DNA of 64,000 nt from Emergencia timonensis (GTDB lineage Bacteria > Bacillota > Clostridia > Peptostreptococcales > Anaerovoracaceae). Below, one piece after another: positions 32,798-41,512 of this stretch (the first letter of the stretch is position 1; each line of letters starts with the position of its first letter). The notes beneath the pieces are model-generated. The model saw only the letters and a program-made list of their open reading frames with translations, was not told where the DNA came from and did no database searches. The stretch lies in NCBI RefSeq assembly GCF_900086585.1, contig NZ_FLKM01000009.1, positions 2,046,001 through 2,110,000 of the forward strand, given 5' to 3'. Position numbers and translations under genes: made by a program.

Positions 32798-33697
32798 TTA
32801 GTCTTTCAAGGTCGGGTCTATGGCGTCACGAAGCGCGTCACCCAGTAAATTTAAGGCCAGCACGGTTATTACGATGGCCAGACCCGGAAAGATCACTTGA
32901 TGAGGGAAATAACGAATCTGAGCCTGCGCTTCGCTGAGCATTGCGCCCCATTCCGGAGCAGGCGGCATGACACCAAGACCGAGATAGCTGAGGCCAGACG
33001 CGGCAATAATCACATAACCGACTCCCAAAGTGGCCTGCACAATTAAAGCGGCCAGAGTATTGGGGAAAATATGCTGCGCCATGACATGGGCGTGACTGCC
33101 GCCCACTGCAATGGAGGCTTCGACGAATTCATTATCCCTGATAGACAGAACTGAAGAACGAATGATTCTCGCATAACCGGGAATATCTCCTATGGCGATG
33201 GCAATGATCAGGTTGGCAAAATTAGGTCCCAAAGCGGACACGACTGCGATAGCCATCAGGGTAGATGGAATTGCAATGAATACATCGGTTATACGCATGA
33301 TAACCCCATCTATTTTGCCGCCGAAATAGCCTGCGATACACCCGAGGAGACTTCCCACGGATAAGCTGATGATCGTGGCGGAAAAACCGATGAAAAGAGA
33401 ATATCTGGCGCCGTACACAATACGATTGAAGATATCGCGGCCAAGATCATCCGTGCCAAAAGGATGGGCCGCAGAAGGCGTCTGCAATTTGTTGGGGATA
33501 TTCATATTGACCACTTCTGTTTTATAATCCAGGAAGAGCATGCCGTAAATACACATCAGCACGATAATTCCTAAAAGCAGCAGTCCGATTATCGTCTTGT
33601 TGTTTCTGATAAAACGATGACCCACGTCCTGCCAGAAGCCGCGGCTTTCCTGCACTTCCAGCGCCAGTTCCAGGTTTCTAGCTTTGCGATTGAACAT
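32798..33697 (-). CDS. peptide ABC transporter permease (DppC/OppC type)
   Basis: 299 residues, about six membrane helices with an N-terminal OppC_N segment. The EAA loop reads EFVEASIAVGGSHAHVMAQHIFPN. The start at 33697 (MFNRKARN) has AAAGGAGATTCGTC in front and overlaps the end of the DppB-type gene by 20 bases; a longer frame to 33778 lacks a site. Confidence 0.94.
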   Translation of the reverse strand: MFNRKARNLELALEVQESRGFWQDVGHRFIRNNKTIIGLLLLGIIVLMCIYGMLFLDYKTEVVNMNIPNKLQTPSAAHPFGTDDLGRDIFNRIVYGARYSLFIGFSATIISLSVGSLLGCIAGYFGGKIDGVIMRITDVFIAIPSTLMAIAVVSALGPNFANLIIAIAIGDIPGYARIIRSSVLSIRDNEFVEASIAVGGSHAHVMAQHIFPNTLAALIVQATLGVGYVIIAASGLSYLGLGVMPPAPEWGAMLSEAQAQIRYFPHQVIFPGLAIVITVLALNLLGDALRDAIDPTLKD

Positions 33698-34664
33698 GAC
33701 GAATCTCCTTTCGCTTTGATTTGCGGGATTTACTCTTGAATCCATACTGCGCTTTGATTCTCGGGTCGATATACGCATAGGAGATGTCGACCACCAGTGT
33801 GATTAGACTGAATAATAAGGACATAAATAGTACGCATCCCATTACTAATGGCACGTCCTTAGAACGAACTGACAACAGTGTCAGTGTACCTACGCCAGAC
33901 ATACCGAATACAGTTTCTGTAATGACTGATCCGCCCAGCGCCCATCCAAAGTTGACGCCCATGGTAGTAACCACCGGCAGCAATGCATTTCTGATTGCAT
34001 GTTTCCAGATAATCTTATTTTCCTTGACGCCCTTCGCTCTTGCCGTCCTCATGTAGTCCGACCGCAGTGTTTCCAGCATGCTGGAACGAGTCATTCTCAT
34101 AATCTGGGCAACTGAAAGCAGCGCGACTGTAAATGCCGGGAGAATGAAACAGGCAAAAGAGTCCGAGCCGGTTGCAGGAAGTATATTGAGCCCCACTGCA
34201 AATACCAGCATCAGCAGCATGCCCAGCCAGAAAGATGGCATCGCTGTAAAGATCAATGCCACAATCGTAAGGACGTTGTCCGCAATGGAATTTTTCTTAA
34301 TTGCGATGTAAACTCCTAAGGGGATTGATATGACGGCAGTCAGGAATATATCCAAAACTGCCAGCAATAATGTGACCGGAAATCTTTCACCGATTTCACT
34401 GATGACGCTGCCGCCCGTTCGGTAGGAGGTCCCCATATCTCCCTGAAAAAGGTCGATCATATAGTTCACATATTTTACCGGAAGGGGGTCATTGTATCCC
34501 AACTCGTCATTGAGCTGGTTAATGGCCTCCTGGGTAGCACGCTCTCCCAAAATAAGCCGGGCGGGATTGCCCGGCGTCAGTGAGATAATGGTGAAGATGA
34601 TAATCGAAATACCTATCAGTACAGGTATCATCAACCCGATTCTTTTTAATATATATTTATACAT
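33678..34664 (-). CDS. peptide ABC transporter permease (DppB/OppB type)
   Basis: 328 residues, six membrane helices; starts YKYILKRIGLMIPVLIGISI, with the EAA loop DYMRTARAKGVKENKIIWKHAIRNALLP. Forms the channel with the DppC-type permease. GGAG lies 7 bases upstream of the ATG. It follows the binding-protein gene by 46 bases. Confidence 0.95.
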   Translation of the reverse strand: MYKYILKRIGLMIPVLIGISIIIFTIISLTPGNPARLILGERATQEAINQLNDELGYNDPLPVKYVNYMIDLFQGDMGTSYRTGGSVISEIGERFPVTLLLAVLDIFLTAVISIPLGVYIAIKKNSIADNVLTIVALIFTAMPSFWLGMLLMLVFAVGLNILPATGSDSFACFILPAFTVALLSVAQIMRMTRSSMLETLRSDYMRTARAKGVKENKIIWKHAIRNALLPVVTTMGVNFGWALGGSVITETVFGMSGVGTLTLLSVRSKDVPLVMGCVLFMSLLFSLITLVVDISYAYIDPRIKAQYGFKSKSRKSKRKEIRHVQSQS

Positions 34665-34710
34665 ACTGTCACTCCATTAGTAAAAGTTAAGCTGACTGCA
34701 TAGATTTCGT

Positions 34711-36222
34711 TTACTTCCATGCATAGTCGTAGACATAGTAGAGGCCGCATGGAGGGATTTTAACGCCAGTCAGGTTTTCATTATGTGCAACTGCGTCTAC
34801 TCTCCAGTATAGAGGAACGTAAGGCGCCGCAGTCTGTACGATCTTTTCTAATTCAGCGTAGATTTCCGCTCTCTTTTTCTGATCTGTTTCTGTACGTCCT
34901 GCTGCCAGTAAGCCATCTGTTTCTTTGTTTCCAAATCCTGTATAGTTGCCTGCCATATCATCCTTTTTGTACAAGGAATAATAACCGACATCTGGATCCA
35001 TGACCATATAAGACCAACCCATTATCATCATTTCGTAGTCCAAATTTTCCAAGTCATCCCAGAACTTCCCGGTCTCGATGATATCAATCGTCAGTTCAAT
35101 GCCGATTTTAGACAAATCGGACTGAATGATCTGCGCATGTTTGCTGCGGTTTTCTGGAATGCTGATCGATAATTTGAATCCATCCGGGTACCCGGCTTCT
35201 TTCATTAATTTCTTCGCTTCCTCTACGTCATACGGCAGAGGATCAAAATCAGGATCATAGCCTAAAACGCCCTCAGCAATAAAGGTATTGGTCGGCACAC
35301 CGTAACCGTCTAACGCGCCGTCGATTAAGTTCTGCTTGTTAATACTTTTCGAAATCGCCTGGCGCACTCGTACGTCGCTGAGCTTGTCCACATTCGTGTT
35401 CATGCCGATGAAATAAAACGCCGAAGATGGGTCCTCTAATAAAGTGATTCCCTTTTTATCTTTCATGGCTTTAATATCTGCAGTCGCTACATTGAGGGAC
35501 ATGTCGATTTCTCCGCTTTCTAAAGCCAGTGCCGCCGTGCTGGAATTAGGGATGATACTGTAGGTCAGATTCTTTATTGCAGGCGCGCCCTGATAATAGC
35601 CGTCATATGCTTCAAATTCGATCTTGTCGCCCTGCGCCCATTTCTTGAATTTATAAGGACCGGAACCGATCGGGTTCTTTGCCATATCGACCTCTCCATC
35701 CTTGTAAAATTCCTCCTTTACTACCTGCGAATAGGTGGTACACAATGCCAAAAATGGCGCATAGGCATATTGCAGCGTGACCTTCACTGTTTTTTCATCA
35801 ACTGCTTCTACCTTCTCGATGAAATTCATATAAGGACCGGTATAGGAGGACTCCACTGCAGCCTCCAGCGAATACTTTACATCCTCCGCTGTGATAGGAT
35901 CTCCATTGTGGAAGGTTGCGTCTGTTCGCAGAGTAAAAGTGTACTCCAAACCATCGTCCGAAGTCTCCCACTTGGTTGCCAGTGCGGGAACAATTTCAGA
36001 ATCGTTGTTCATGCGAACCAGCGGTTCATATACATTTGATAAGATTGACATGGTCAAGGTATCATTCACGCGAAGCGGGTCCAATGCCACAGCATCAGAA
36101 TCAATACCGATTGTCAGAGAATCCTTTGCTTCTCCGCCGCCCTCGTTGCTGCCTCCACAGCCTGTGACTGTGAACAGAAGAACCACAACAATTAATAATG
36201 CGAGAAATTTCTTTGTTTTCAT
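34711..36222 (-). CDS. peptide-binding lipoprotein of the ABC importer
   Basis: 503 residues, family-5 extracellular solute-binding protein (SBP_bac_5). The N-terminus is a lipoprotein signal with lipobox TVTGC, then a Gly/Ser linker. Conserved pieces include PALATKWETSDDGLEYTFTLR and the DVKYSLEAA region. It captures peptides, opines or similar ligands for the permease. It is first in the operon. The 290 bases upstream (36223-36512) are AT-rich with several TATAAT-like sites but no clear single promoter or operator. Confidence 0.93.
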   Translation of the reverse strand: MKTKKFLALLIVVVLLFTVTGCGGSNEGGGEAKDSLTIGIDSDAVALDPLRVNDTLTMSILSNVYEPLVRMNNDSEIVPALATKWETSDDGLEYTFTLRTDATFHNGDPITAEDVKYSLEAAVESSYTGPYMNFIEKVEAVDEKTVKVTLQYAYAPFLALCTTYSQVVKEEFYKDGEVDMAKNPIGSGPYKFKKWAQGDKIEFEAYDGYYQGAPAIKNLTYSIIPNSSTAALALESGEIDMSLNVATADIKAMKDKKGITLLEDPSSAFYFIGMNTNVDKLSDVRVRQAISKSINKQNLIDGALDGYGVPTNTFIAEGVLGYDPDFDPLPYDVEEAKKLMKEAGYPDGFKLSISIPENRSKHAQIIQSDLSKIGIELTIDIIETGKFWDDLENLDYEMMIMGWSYMVMDPDVGYYSLYKKDDMAGNYTGFGNKETDGLLAAGRTETDQKKRAEIYAELEKIVQTAAPYVPLYWRVDAVAHNENLTGVKIPPCGLYYVYDYAWK

Positions 36223-36512
36223 ATGTTTCCTACCTTTCTTTAACGATTTATCGCAATAAAGTAATAACTTTTTCGTATCCCTTCATGTTTTTATGGATAC
36301 TGTACCGGCTGTCATGCCGCAAGCAAATACGTAACTATTATAAATATCAGTTATATAGTATTAGTTTTTATAATACTCAAAATATATTGACAAATAAAGT
36401 ACCAAAAGCATTTTAAAAATTGTCTTTAAGTAGTCCAAAATTCCAATTTTTCTCTGCGCACCCCGCTTTTTTGTTCATAGAAAATTTGTAAGAACGCGAT
36501 TTTCTGTGAATC

Positions 36513-36547
36513 AAAAAAATGCTAAGCCATAAATTTAGGCTTAGCAT
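36513..36547 (-). terminator. terminator of the flavin reductase gene
   Basis: A 10-bp perfect stem ATGCTAAGCC / GGCTTAGCAT with a 9-base loop and a seven-T run on the minus strand, 30 bases after the stop at 36578. Confidence 0.85.
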
Positions 36548-36577
36548 TTCTCTTTTCATCTTATTCTTCCTGTCAGG

Positions 36578-37201
36578 TTATCTAATAAAACTTGTTTGTA
36601 CCTTTTGGTTTTCAGGCGTTGTAATGCCTTTCTCCCGACCAGCTTCAATACAGCGAAGCAGCCAGGCCATATTCGAGGCGATATTTCTCATCGTCTGCAA
36701 ACCTTCCAAATCCTGCTTCACTTCCTCTGGTTTATTTCCGTGAACCATATTCCAATAGGTAGATGCGACCACTGGCATCTGATTAATCGTAAAATACTTG
36801 TTCAGTACGTCAACAGAAGCCGTAGTCCCCCCTCTTCTGGCCGAGACGATTGATGCCGCCGGCTTGAAGGCAAAGGCCTTTGATCCTGCATAGAAAACAC
36901 GGTCCAGAGCAGACAGAATTCTGCCGCTTGGATGTGCGTAATAGACCGGGCTGCCGAAGATAAATGCATCGGCCTGCTCTGCCTTAGTGATGATTTCATT
37001 CACCATGTCGTCGTCAAATACGCATTTGCCTCCCAGCTCAGAACATTTGCCGCAGGCGATGCAATCCCGGATAGGATCCGTGCCGAGGTGTAGGATTTCA
37101 CTCTCTATCCCTTCCTTTGTCAGTGTATCTGCAATCTCGCTCAGCGCGGTAAATGTACATCCCTTCTTGTGGGGACTTCCGTTGATCATTAAAACTTTCA
37201 T
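36578..37201 (-). CDS. NADPH-dependent FMN reductase / iron-sulfur flavoprotein
   Basis: 207 residues, flavodoxin-like fold. The FMN phosphate loop is INGSPHKKGCT (7-17). The cysteine cluster CIACGKCSELGGKC near 47-61 is typical of the iron-sulfur flavoprotein group of anaerobes. The loop SPVYYAHPSGRILSALDR follows. A reductase for quinone, nitro or oxygen-stress substrates is likely. Monocistronic, between lon and the importer operon. Confidence 0.88.
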   Translation of the reverse strand: MKVLMINGSPHKKGCTFTALSEIADTLTKEGIESEILHLGTDPIRDCIACGKCSELGGKCVFDDDMVNEIITKAEQADAFIFGSPVYYAHPSGRILSALDRVFYAGSKAFAFKPAASIVSARRGGTTASVDVLNKYFTINQMPVVASTYWNMVHGNKPEEVKQDLEGLQTMRNIASNMAWLLRCIEAGREKGITTPENQKVQTSFIR

Positions 37202-37275
37202 ATTTCAGACCTCCATTTCTACCTATCATTATATGTTCATTTATTATGTTTATCAATTGAATTGTTTTCGGAATC

Positions 37276-39654
37276 TCATAGGTTCAGCACATTCTGCGGC
37301 TTCGCCTGCTCATTCAGAAATATGTGTTCTATGGGCGCAAGTGTGATACCGATGGTCTCATGCAGGACGTCCTCTATCGTATCCACCGCAACGACCGTCA
37401 TCTGCTCCCTGATCTCTGGTGGTAAGTCCTTCAGATCGCTGACATTATCTCTCGGAATTAGTACTTTTGTGATACCTGCTCTCTGGGCGCCTAACATCTT
37501 TTCTTTTAAGCCTCCAATAGGAAGCACTGCGCCTCTCAAGGTAATTTCTCCTGTCATAGCCAGCTGCGGATTCACCCGTTTGCCAGTGAATAGTGAAGCG
37601 AGAGCTGTAAACAAGGCAATTCCCGCTGACGGTCCATCCTTCGGTACGGCGCCGGAAGGCACGTGAATATGAAGATCCCGTTCTTTAAAGTTAATTGAAT
37701 TAAGCGGGAGTCTCGACTTGAGAAGGCTGAGGGATATCATCGCCGATTCCTTCATCACGTCTCCCAATTTACCAGTCAGAGTGACCTGACCGCTGCCTGG
37801 CATATCGGTTGCCTCGATAAAGAGAATCTCGCCGCCTGCCGGAGTCCAGGCCAACCCGGTTACTACTCCCGGAGGATTTTCCTGCTGTGCCCTGTCGTGA
37901 CGAGCGATCTGATGCCCTAACATTTCCTCCAAATCCGCTTCTTTGACTTCATAAGGAAGCTCTGTTTCTTTCAGAACAATTTTTTCAGAGACTGCTCTGG
38001 CAATGGCCTCCAGTTGTTTTTTCAGGCCGCGAACGCCTGCCTCCCGGGTATAGTCCTCGATCATTTTCCGTACTGTCGTCTCTTCAATAATCAGCTGCTC
38101 TCTCGTTAAACCGTGATCTTCTAAAACGGCAGGGAAAAGATGATCTTTTGCAATATGAAACTTTTCTTCTGCAGTATAACCTGAAATCTCTATGGTTTCC
38201 ATTCTGTCAAGCAGCGGCTCCGGAATGGATTCCAGGGTATTTGCCGTGGCGATGAAGAATACGTCTGATAAATCATAAGGCAGGTCCAAATAATGATCGG
38301 TAAAAGTGTTGTTCTGTTCAGGATCCAGGACTTCCAGCAAAGCGCTGGCCGGGTCGCCGCTGAAACCGCCGGTCATCAATTTGTCTACTTCGTCCAGTAC
38401 CATGACCGGATTGGTGGTACCCGCCTTTTTTATACTTTTTAAAATATTACCTGCCATGGCGCCGACGTAAGTTCTCCTATGACCGCGGATCTCCGCTTCA
38501 TCGCGGATGCCTCCCAGACTCAGACGGACATACTGTCGTTCCAGTGCCTGCGCAATACTTTTTCCCAAACTGGTCTTTCCAGTTCCCGGAGGACCTACCA
38601 ACAGCAAAATGGATCCCTTTTTGTCTTTTTTCAGCTGCATCACAGCCAGATGCTGCAGGATGCGTTCCTTGACCTTTTCTAAACCATAATGCTGTCGATT
38701 GAGAATCTCTTTTGCCTCTGTCAAATCGATCGGCAAAGCCTCTTCTTTTTTCCACGGCATCTGCGTCAAAAAGTCCAGATAGCTGCGAATGACATTTTCT
38801 TCTGCACTGCCCTGTCCAAGGGATTCCAGTCTGTTCAATTCGTTCAAAGCCGCTTCTTCTACTTCCTGCGGCATAACCGCAGCTTCAATTTTGTTGCGGT
38901 AATCATCATTTTTCTTTGCATTTACCGTTTCCCCTTCATTCAGTTCCTCCTGAATTGCCTTCAGCTGTTCGCGCAGCACTTGTTCGCGATAGATACGGTT
39001 CGCTTTTCTGGAAAACTTCTCATTGATCTGAATGCTCAGTTCGATAGATTCTTTCTGTTTCAGCAGATAATCCATAAAACGCAGGCACCGTTCCTTTAGG
39101 GAGTCAGTCTTGAGGAGTTCATAGCGCTCTTCCGCTGATAAAGGCATGAACTGACTCAGGTATGTAATCATGGTATTGATATCCTGAATGCCGCCCACCA
39201 CTTTGCGGTAGTCGTCTCCGTTTTGCAGATTCTCACAAATTTCAGAAACGGTCCTGCGGAAATAGCTGAGCATTTCTTCCTTGCTCTTATCATCCAAATC
39301 GTCCGACTCCGGATCAATGTGGTAATCAACCAAAAATCCTTCCTTTTCTTTCAAAAGAGATTCTACGCAGATGCGATCCAGAATTTTTACTTCTAAGAAA
39401 TCCCCCTTTTCTCCGCTCTCTACCCGCTTTGTCAAAAAAGACACGCCCAGATTGCAGAAATCGCTGATGCTCAATTCCTGGTTGCCCAAAGGCTGTTTAA
39501 ACGGCAAAGCGACGGCGACTTCCTCACTTGCCAGTTTTTTCAGCAGCAGATTGTCGTGCTCGCCCAAACGAATTACGGTCGTGACGCCAGGCAATAACAC
39601 GGTGTTAAATACGGGAACTGCAATTGCCCGCTTCAATTCTTTTCTATCTTCCAT
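37276..39654 (-). CDS. lon: ATP-dependent Lon protease
   Basis: 792 residues, LonA type. An N-terminal substrate-recognition domain is followed by a AAA+ module with Walker A GPPGTGKTSLG (about 354-364) and MVLDEVDK, and the C-terminal Ser-Lys protease with S676 in KDGPSAG and K719 in GLKEKMLGAQRAG. It degrades misfolded and regulatory proteins. The upstream region (39671-39687) carries a motif shared with the tetR promoter, and the tetR terminator lies just before it, so Lon may be under TetR control. Confidence 0.96.
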   Translation of the reverse strand: MEDRKELKRAIAVPVFNTVLLPGVTTVIRLGEHDNLLLKKLASEEVAVALPFKQPLGNQELSISDFCNLGVSFLTKRVESGEKGDFLEVKILDRICVESLLKEKEGFLVDYHIDPESDDLDDKSKEEMLSYFRRTVSEICENLQNGDDYRKVVGGIQDINTMITYLSQFMPLSAEERYELLKTDSLKERCLRFMDYLLKQKESIELSIQINEKFSRKANRIYREQVLREQLKAIQEELNEGETVNAKKNDDYRNKIEAAVMPQEVEEAALNELNRLESLGQGSAEENVIRSYLDFLTQMPWKKEEALPIDLTEAKEILNRQHYGLEKVKERILQHLAVMQLKKDKKGSILLLVGPPGTGKTSLGKSIAQALERQYVRLSLGGIRDEAEIRGHRRTYVGAMAGNILKSIKKAGTTNPVMVLDEVDKLMTGGFSGDPASALLEVLDPEQNNTFTDHYLDLPYDLSDVFFIATANTLESIPEPLLDRMETIEISGYTAEEKFHIAKDHLFPAVLEDHGLTREQLIIEETTVRKMIEDYTREAGVRGLKKQLEAIARAVSEKIVLKETELPYEVKEADLEEMLGHQIARHDRAQQENPPGVVTGLAWTPAGGEILFIEATDMPGSGQVTLTGKLGDVMKESAMISLSLLKSRLPLNSINFKERDLHIHVPSGAVPKDGPSAGIALFTALASLFTGKRVNPQLAMTGEITLRGAVLPIGGLKEKMLGAQRAGITKVLIPRDNVSDLKDLPPEIREQMTVVAVDTIEDVLHETIGITLAPIEHIFLNEQAKPQNVLNL

Positions 39655-39670
39655 CGGAAAATACCCCCTT

Positions 39671-39687
39671 AAATGAATGTTCGTTTA
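39671..39687. promoter_or_regulatory. candidate TetR operator upstream of lon
   Basis: AAATGAATGTTCGTTTA, 17 bases before the lon ribosome binding site region, matches 15 of 17 bases of the sequence in the tetR promoter spacer (40365-40381, reverse strand). Confidence 0.5.
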
Positions 39688-39698
39688 ACTATACTTCT

Positions 39699-39738
39699 AA
39701 AAAAGCGGGATACTGAATTTTCTCATTTGTGTCCCGCT
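39699..39738 (-). terminator. terminator of tetR gene
   Basis: Stem AGCGGGA / TCCCGCT separated by 21 bases, with a six-T run on the minus strand, ahead of lon. Confidence 0.65.
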
Positions 39739-39777
39739 TCAGTGGCTTACATGTAATTAAAACTTCTACAGACCATC

Positions 39778-40341
39778 CTAAATCAAAATGGCCTCCTGCA
39801 CGATTTGTATCATTTCCTCCAGCAGCGCTTCTTGTTCCCTTCTGCTCTTATGGTTATCCGCCGCGATCGTTTTCACTGGTGAAAAAATCAGAGCAGATAG
39901 AATCTCATCGCTGTAGGGCTTGACAATGTGCGCTTCTTTGAGGCTGGAAAGCAGCTCGAAAATATGGCAGATGCCTTTTTTGCCAGTGCATTGATTGGAC
40001 AACGCCGGACAGCCTGAGAATTGTTCTACAAAACTAAAAGCCTCCTGATGGTTTACCATATAGGCGTAAAACTCACGAATCAATGTTTCGACTAGCTGAG
40101 AGCCGTCCATATTGGGCCGGACCCTTGCCAATAGATAGTCGTACACCTCTTCTGAATATTCCAGATAGATATTTTGCAGCATATCCTCCTTGCTTTCATA
40201 ATAAATATACACGGTTGCCGGAGACACTTCTGCCTTTCTGGCAATCTTTGAAATGGAAGTGCCATGAAAGCCTTCTTCCAGCATCAGTTCTATGACAGCG
40301 TCTTTAATCCGCCTCTCTTTTTCATCATCTCTCCGTCTCAT
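39778..40341 (-). CDS. TetR-family transcriptional regulator
   Basis: 187 residues. The N-terminal TetR helix-turn-helix reads IKDAVIELMLEEGFHGTSISKIARKAEVSPATVYIYYESKEDML-type (residues about 12-58), with a divergent ligand domain. It probably represses its own promoter, since the operator-like 17-mer lies in the -35/-10 spacer, and possibly lon. AGAGGTGTATAT precedes the start. The inducer is unknown. Confidence 0.92.
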   Translation of the reverse strand: MRRRDDEKERRIKDAVIELMLEEGFHGTSISKIARKAEVSPATVYIYYESKEDMLQNIYLEYSEEVYDYLLARVRPNMDGSQLVETLIREFYAYMVNHQEAFSFVEQFSGCPALSNQCTGKKGICHIFELLSSLKEAHIVKPYSDEILSALIFSPVKTIAADNHKSRREQEALLEEMIQIVQEAILI

Positions 40342-40360
40342 ATATACACCTCTTAAATGT

Positions 40361-40389
40361 ATAATAAACGTTCATTCATTTATTGTCAA
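40361..40389 (-). promoter_or_regulatory. tetR promoter with operator in spacer
   Basis: TTGACA, 17 bases, TATTAT on the minus strand. The spacer is almost entirely occupied by AAATGAATGAACGTTTA (40365-40381), an autoregulatory layout. The lon copy differs only at two central bases. Confidence 0.8.
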
Positions 40390-40502
40390 GAATTATTCTC
40401 TTGATCTGTTCCAAACTTTTTGGTATTCCTCCCGCTCAATACCAGGAGCTTTATCGTAATTCCCACAGTAGATCGCTTCGAATTCTTCACCTCTCGATTC
40501 AT

Positions 40503-41369
40503 TTAAATTTCAAACTGCCACTTTTTCAGAAAAGTGACGAATTTTTTCACTGCCGGGGAGGGGTTTGCAGATTTCCCATAGAGTAAGCCGATCATTCTAT
40601 AGCAAGGCAGATCTAATTCCGCAATTTTGATGTCCTCGTGGTTATTCCGCAGCACCAGATTTGGCAGCAGGCTGATGCCGAAACCTCTTGATACCATAGA
40701 AATGACGCTGTTATCATCGACGTAAGTATTCTGTTTCTTCGGCTGTATGTCATAATCAGAAAGCAGACGTTCCACATCATAGTCGTTTCCGCAGGTGGAA
40801 CAGATGAAGGGTTCCTCTTCAATTTGACGCAGGGGAAACTTCGCGCCCGCTTCTAAGGGATATTCTTTCGGCAGACAGGCGAAAAATTCATCTCGCACCA
40901 GCGGAATGAAATCGTCCCGCAAGATCATATTGCTCGTAATACAGACGTCAATGGTCCCTTGGTCGAGCCACTGATACATCTTGCCGTCGCTTTCCTGTAT
41001 TTCAAAAGATATCTCCGGATACTTCCGTTGGAAGGATACCATGACATCGGGCAGCCATGTTCTGATGACGCTGGCAATGGCCGCCACTCTGATGATAGAG
41101 GCTTTTTGCTCTAAGATCAGCTCTACTTCCGTCTCCAGCTTCTTGTCAATTACCGCCAGTTCTTTAAATAGCGGCATCAGTCTCTTGCCTTCATCCGTCA
41201 GTTTGATGCCAAACTTGCCTCTCTGCAAAAGCGTAATCCCAAGCTCGCTTTCTAAAGATTTCATCATGTGGGACAATCCCGCTTGTGTATATCCCAGCTT
41301 TGTTGCAGTTGCAAGGAGACTGCCGTTCTCTACTGCCTGTATCAGCACCTTCACTTTATTAACATCCAT
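40503..41369 (-). CDS. LysR-family transcriptional regulator
   Basis: 288 residues from ATG at 41369. N-terminal winged helix-turn-helix (LLATATKLGYTQAGLSHMMKSLESELGITLLQR, about 18-52) and a periplasmic-binding-like effector domain. AGGGTGAATATA precedes the start. It is divergent from the aminotransferase gene at 41513; LysR regulators usually control the divergent neighbour, so the aminotransferase is the probable target. Its own -10 is covered by a perfect palindrome (41397-41410), consistent with autoregulation. Confidence 0.93.
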   Translation of the reverse strand: MDVNKVKVLIQAVENGSLLATATKLGYTQAGLSHMMKSLESELGITLLQRGKFGIKLTDEGKRLMPLFKELAVIDKKLETEVELILEQKASIIRVAAIASVIRTWLPDVMVSFQRKYPEISFEIQESDGKMYQWLDQGTIDVCITSNMILRDDFIPLVRDEFFACLPKEYPLEAGAKFPLRQIEEEPFICSTCGNDYDVERLLSDYDIQPKKQNTYVDDNSVISMVSRGFGISLLPNLVLRNNHEDIKIAELDLPCYRMIGLLYGKSANPSPAVKKFVTFLKKWQFEI

Positions 41370-41396
41370 TATATTCACCCTATCTATTAAAATCTG

Positions 41397-41410
41397 TTAT
41401 ACATGTATAA
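41397..41410. promoter_or_regulatory. LysR-type operator (perfect palindrome)
   Basis: TTATACATGTATAA, a perfect 14-base palindrome containing a T-N11-A LysR box, between the divergent lysR and aminotransferase genes and overlapping the lysR -10. Confidence 0.7.
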
Positions 41411-41435
41411 TAATAAAGTCTCTTTCATAAGTCAA
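41407..41435 (-). promoter_or_regulatory. lysR promoter
   Basis: TTGACT, 17 bases, TATTAT on the minus strand; the -10 overlaps the palindrome. Confidence 0.75.
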
Positions 41436-41512
41436 CAGATTGTAGTAAAATTAAAGTATATTCTGAACATTATCAGTCACACATAATGAAAAGTTTTTAG
41501 GAGGAATTTATT

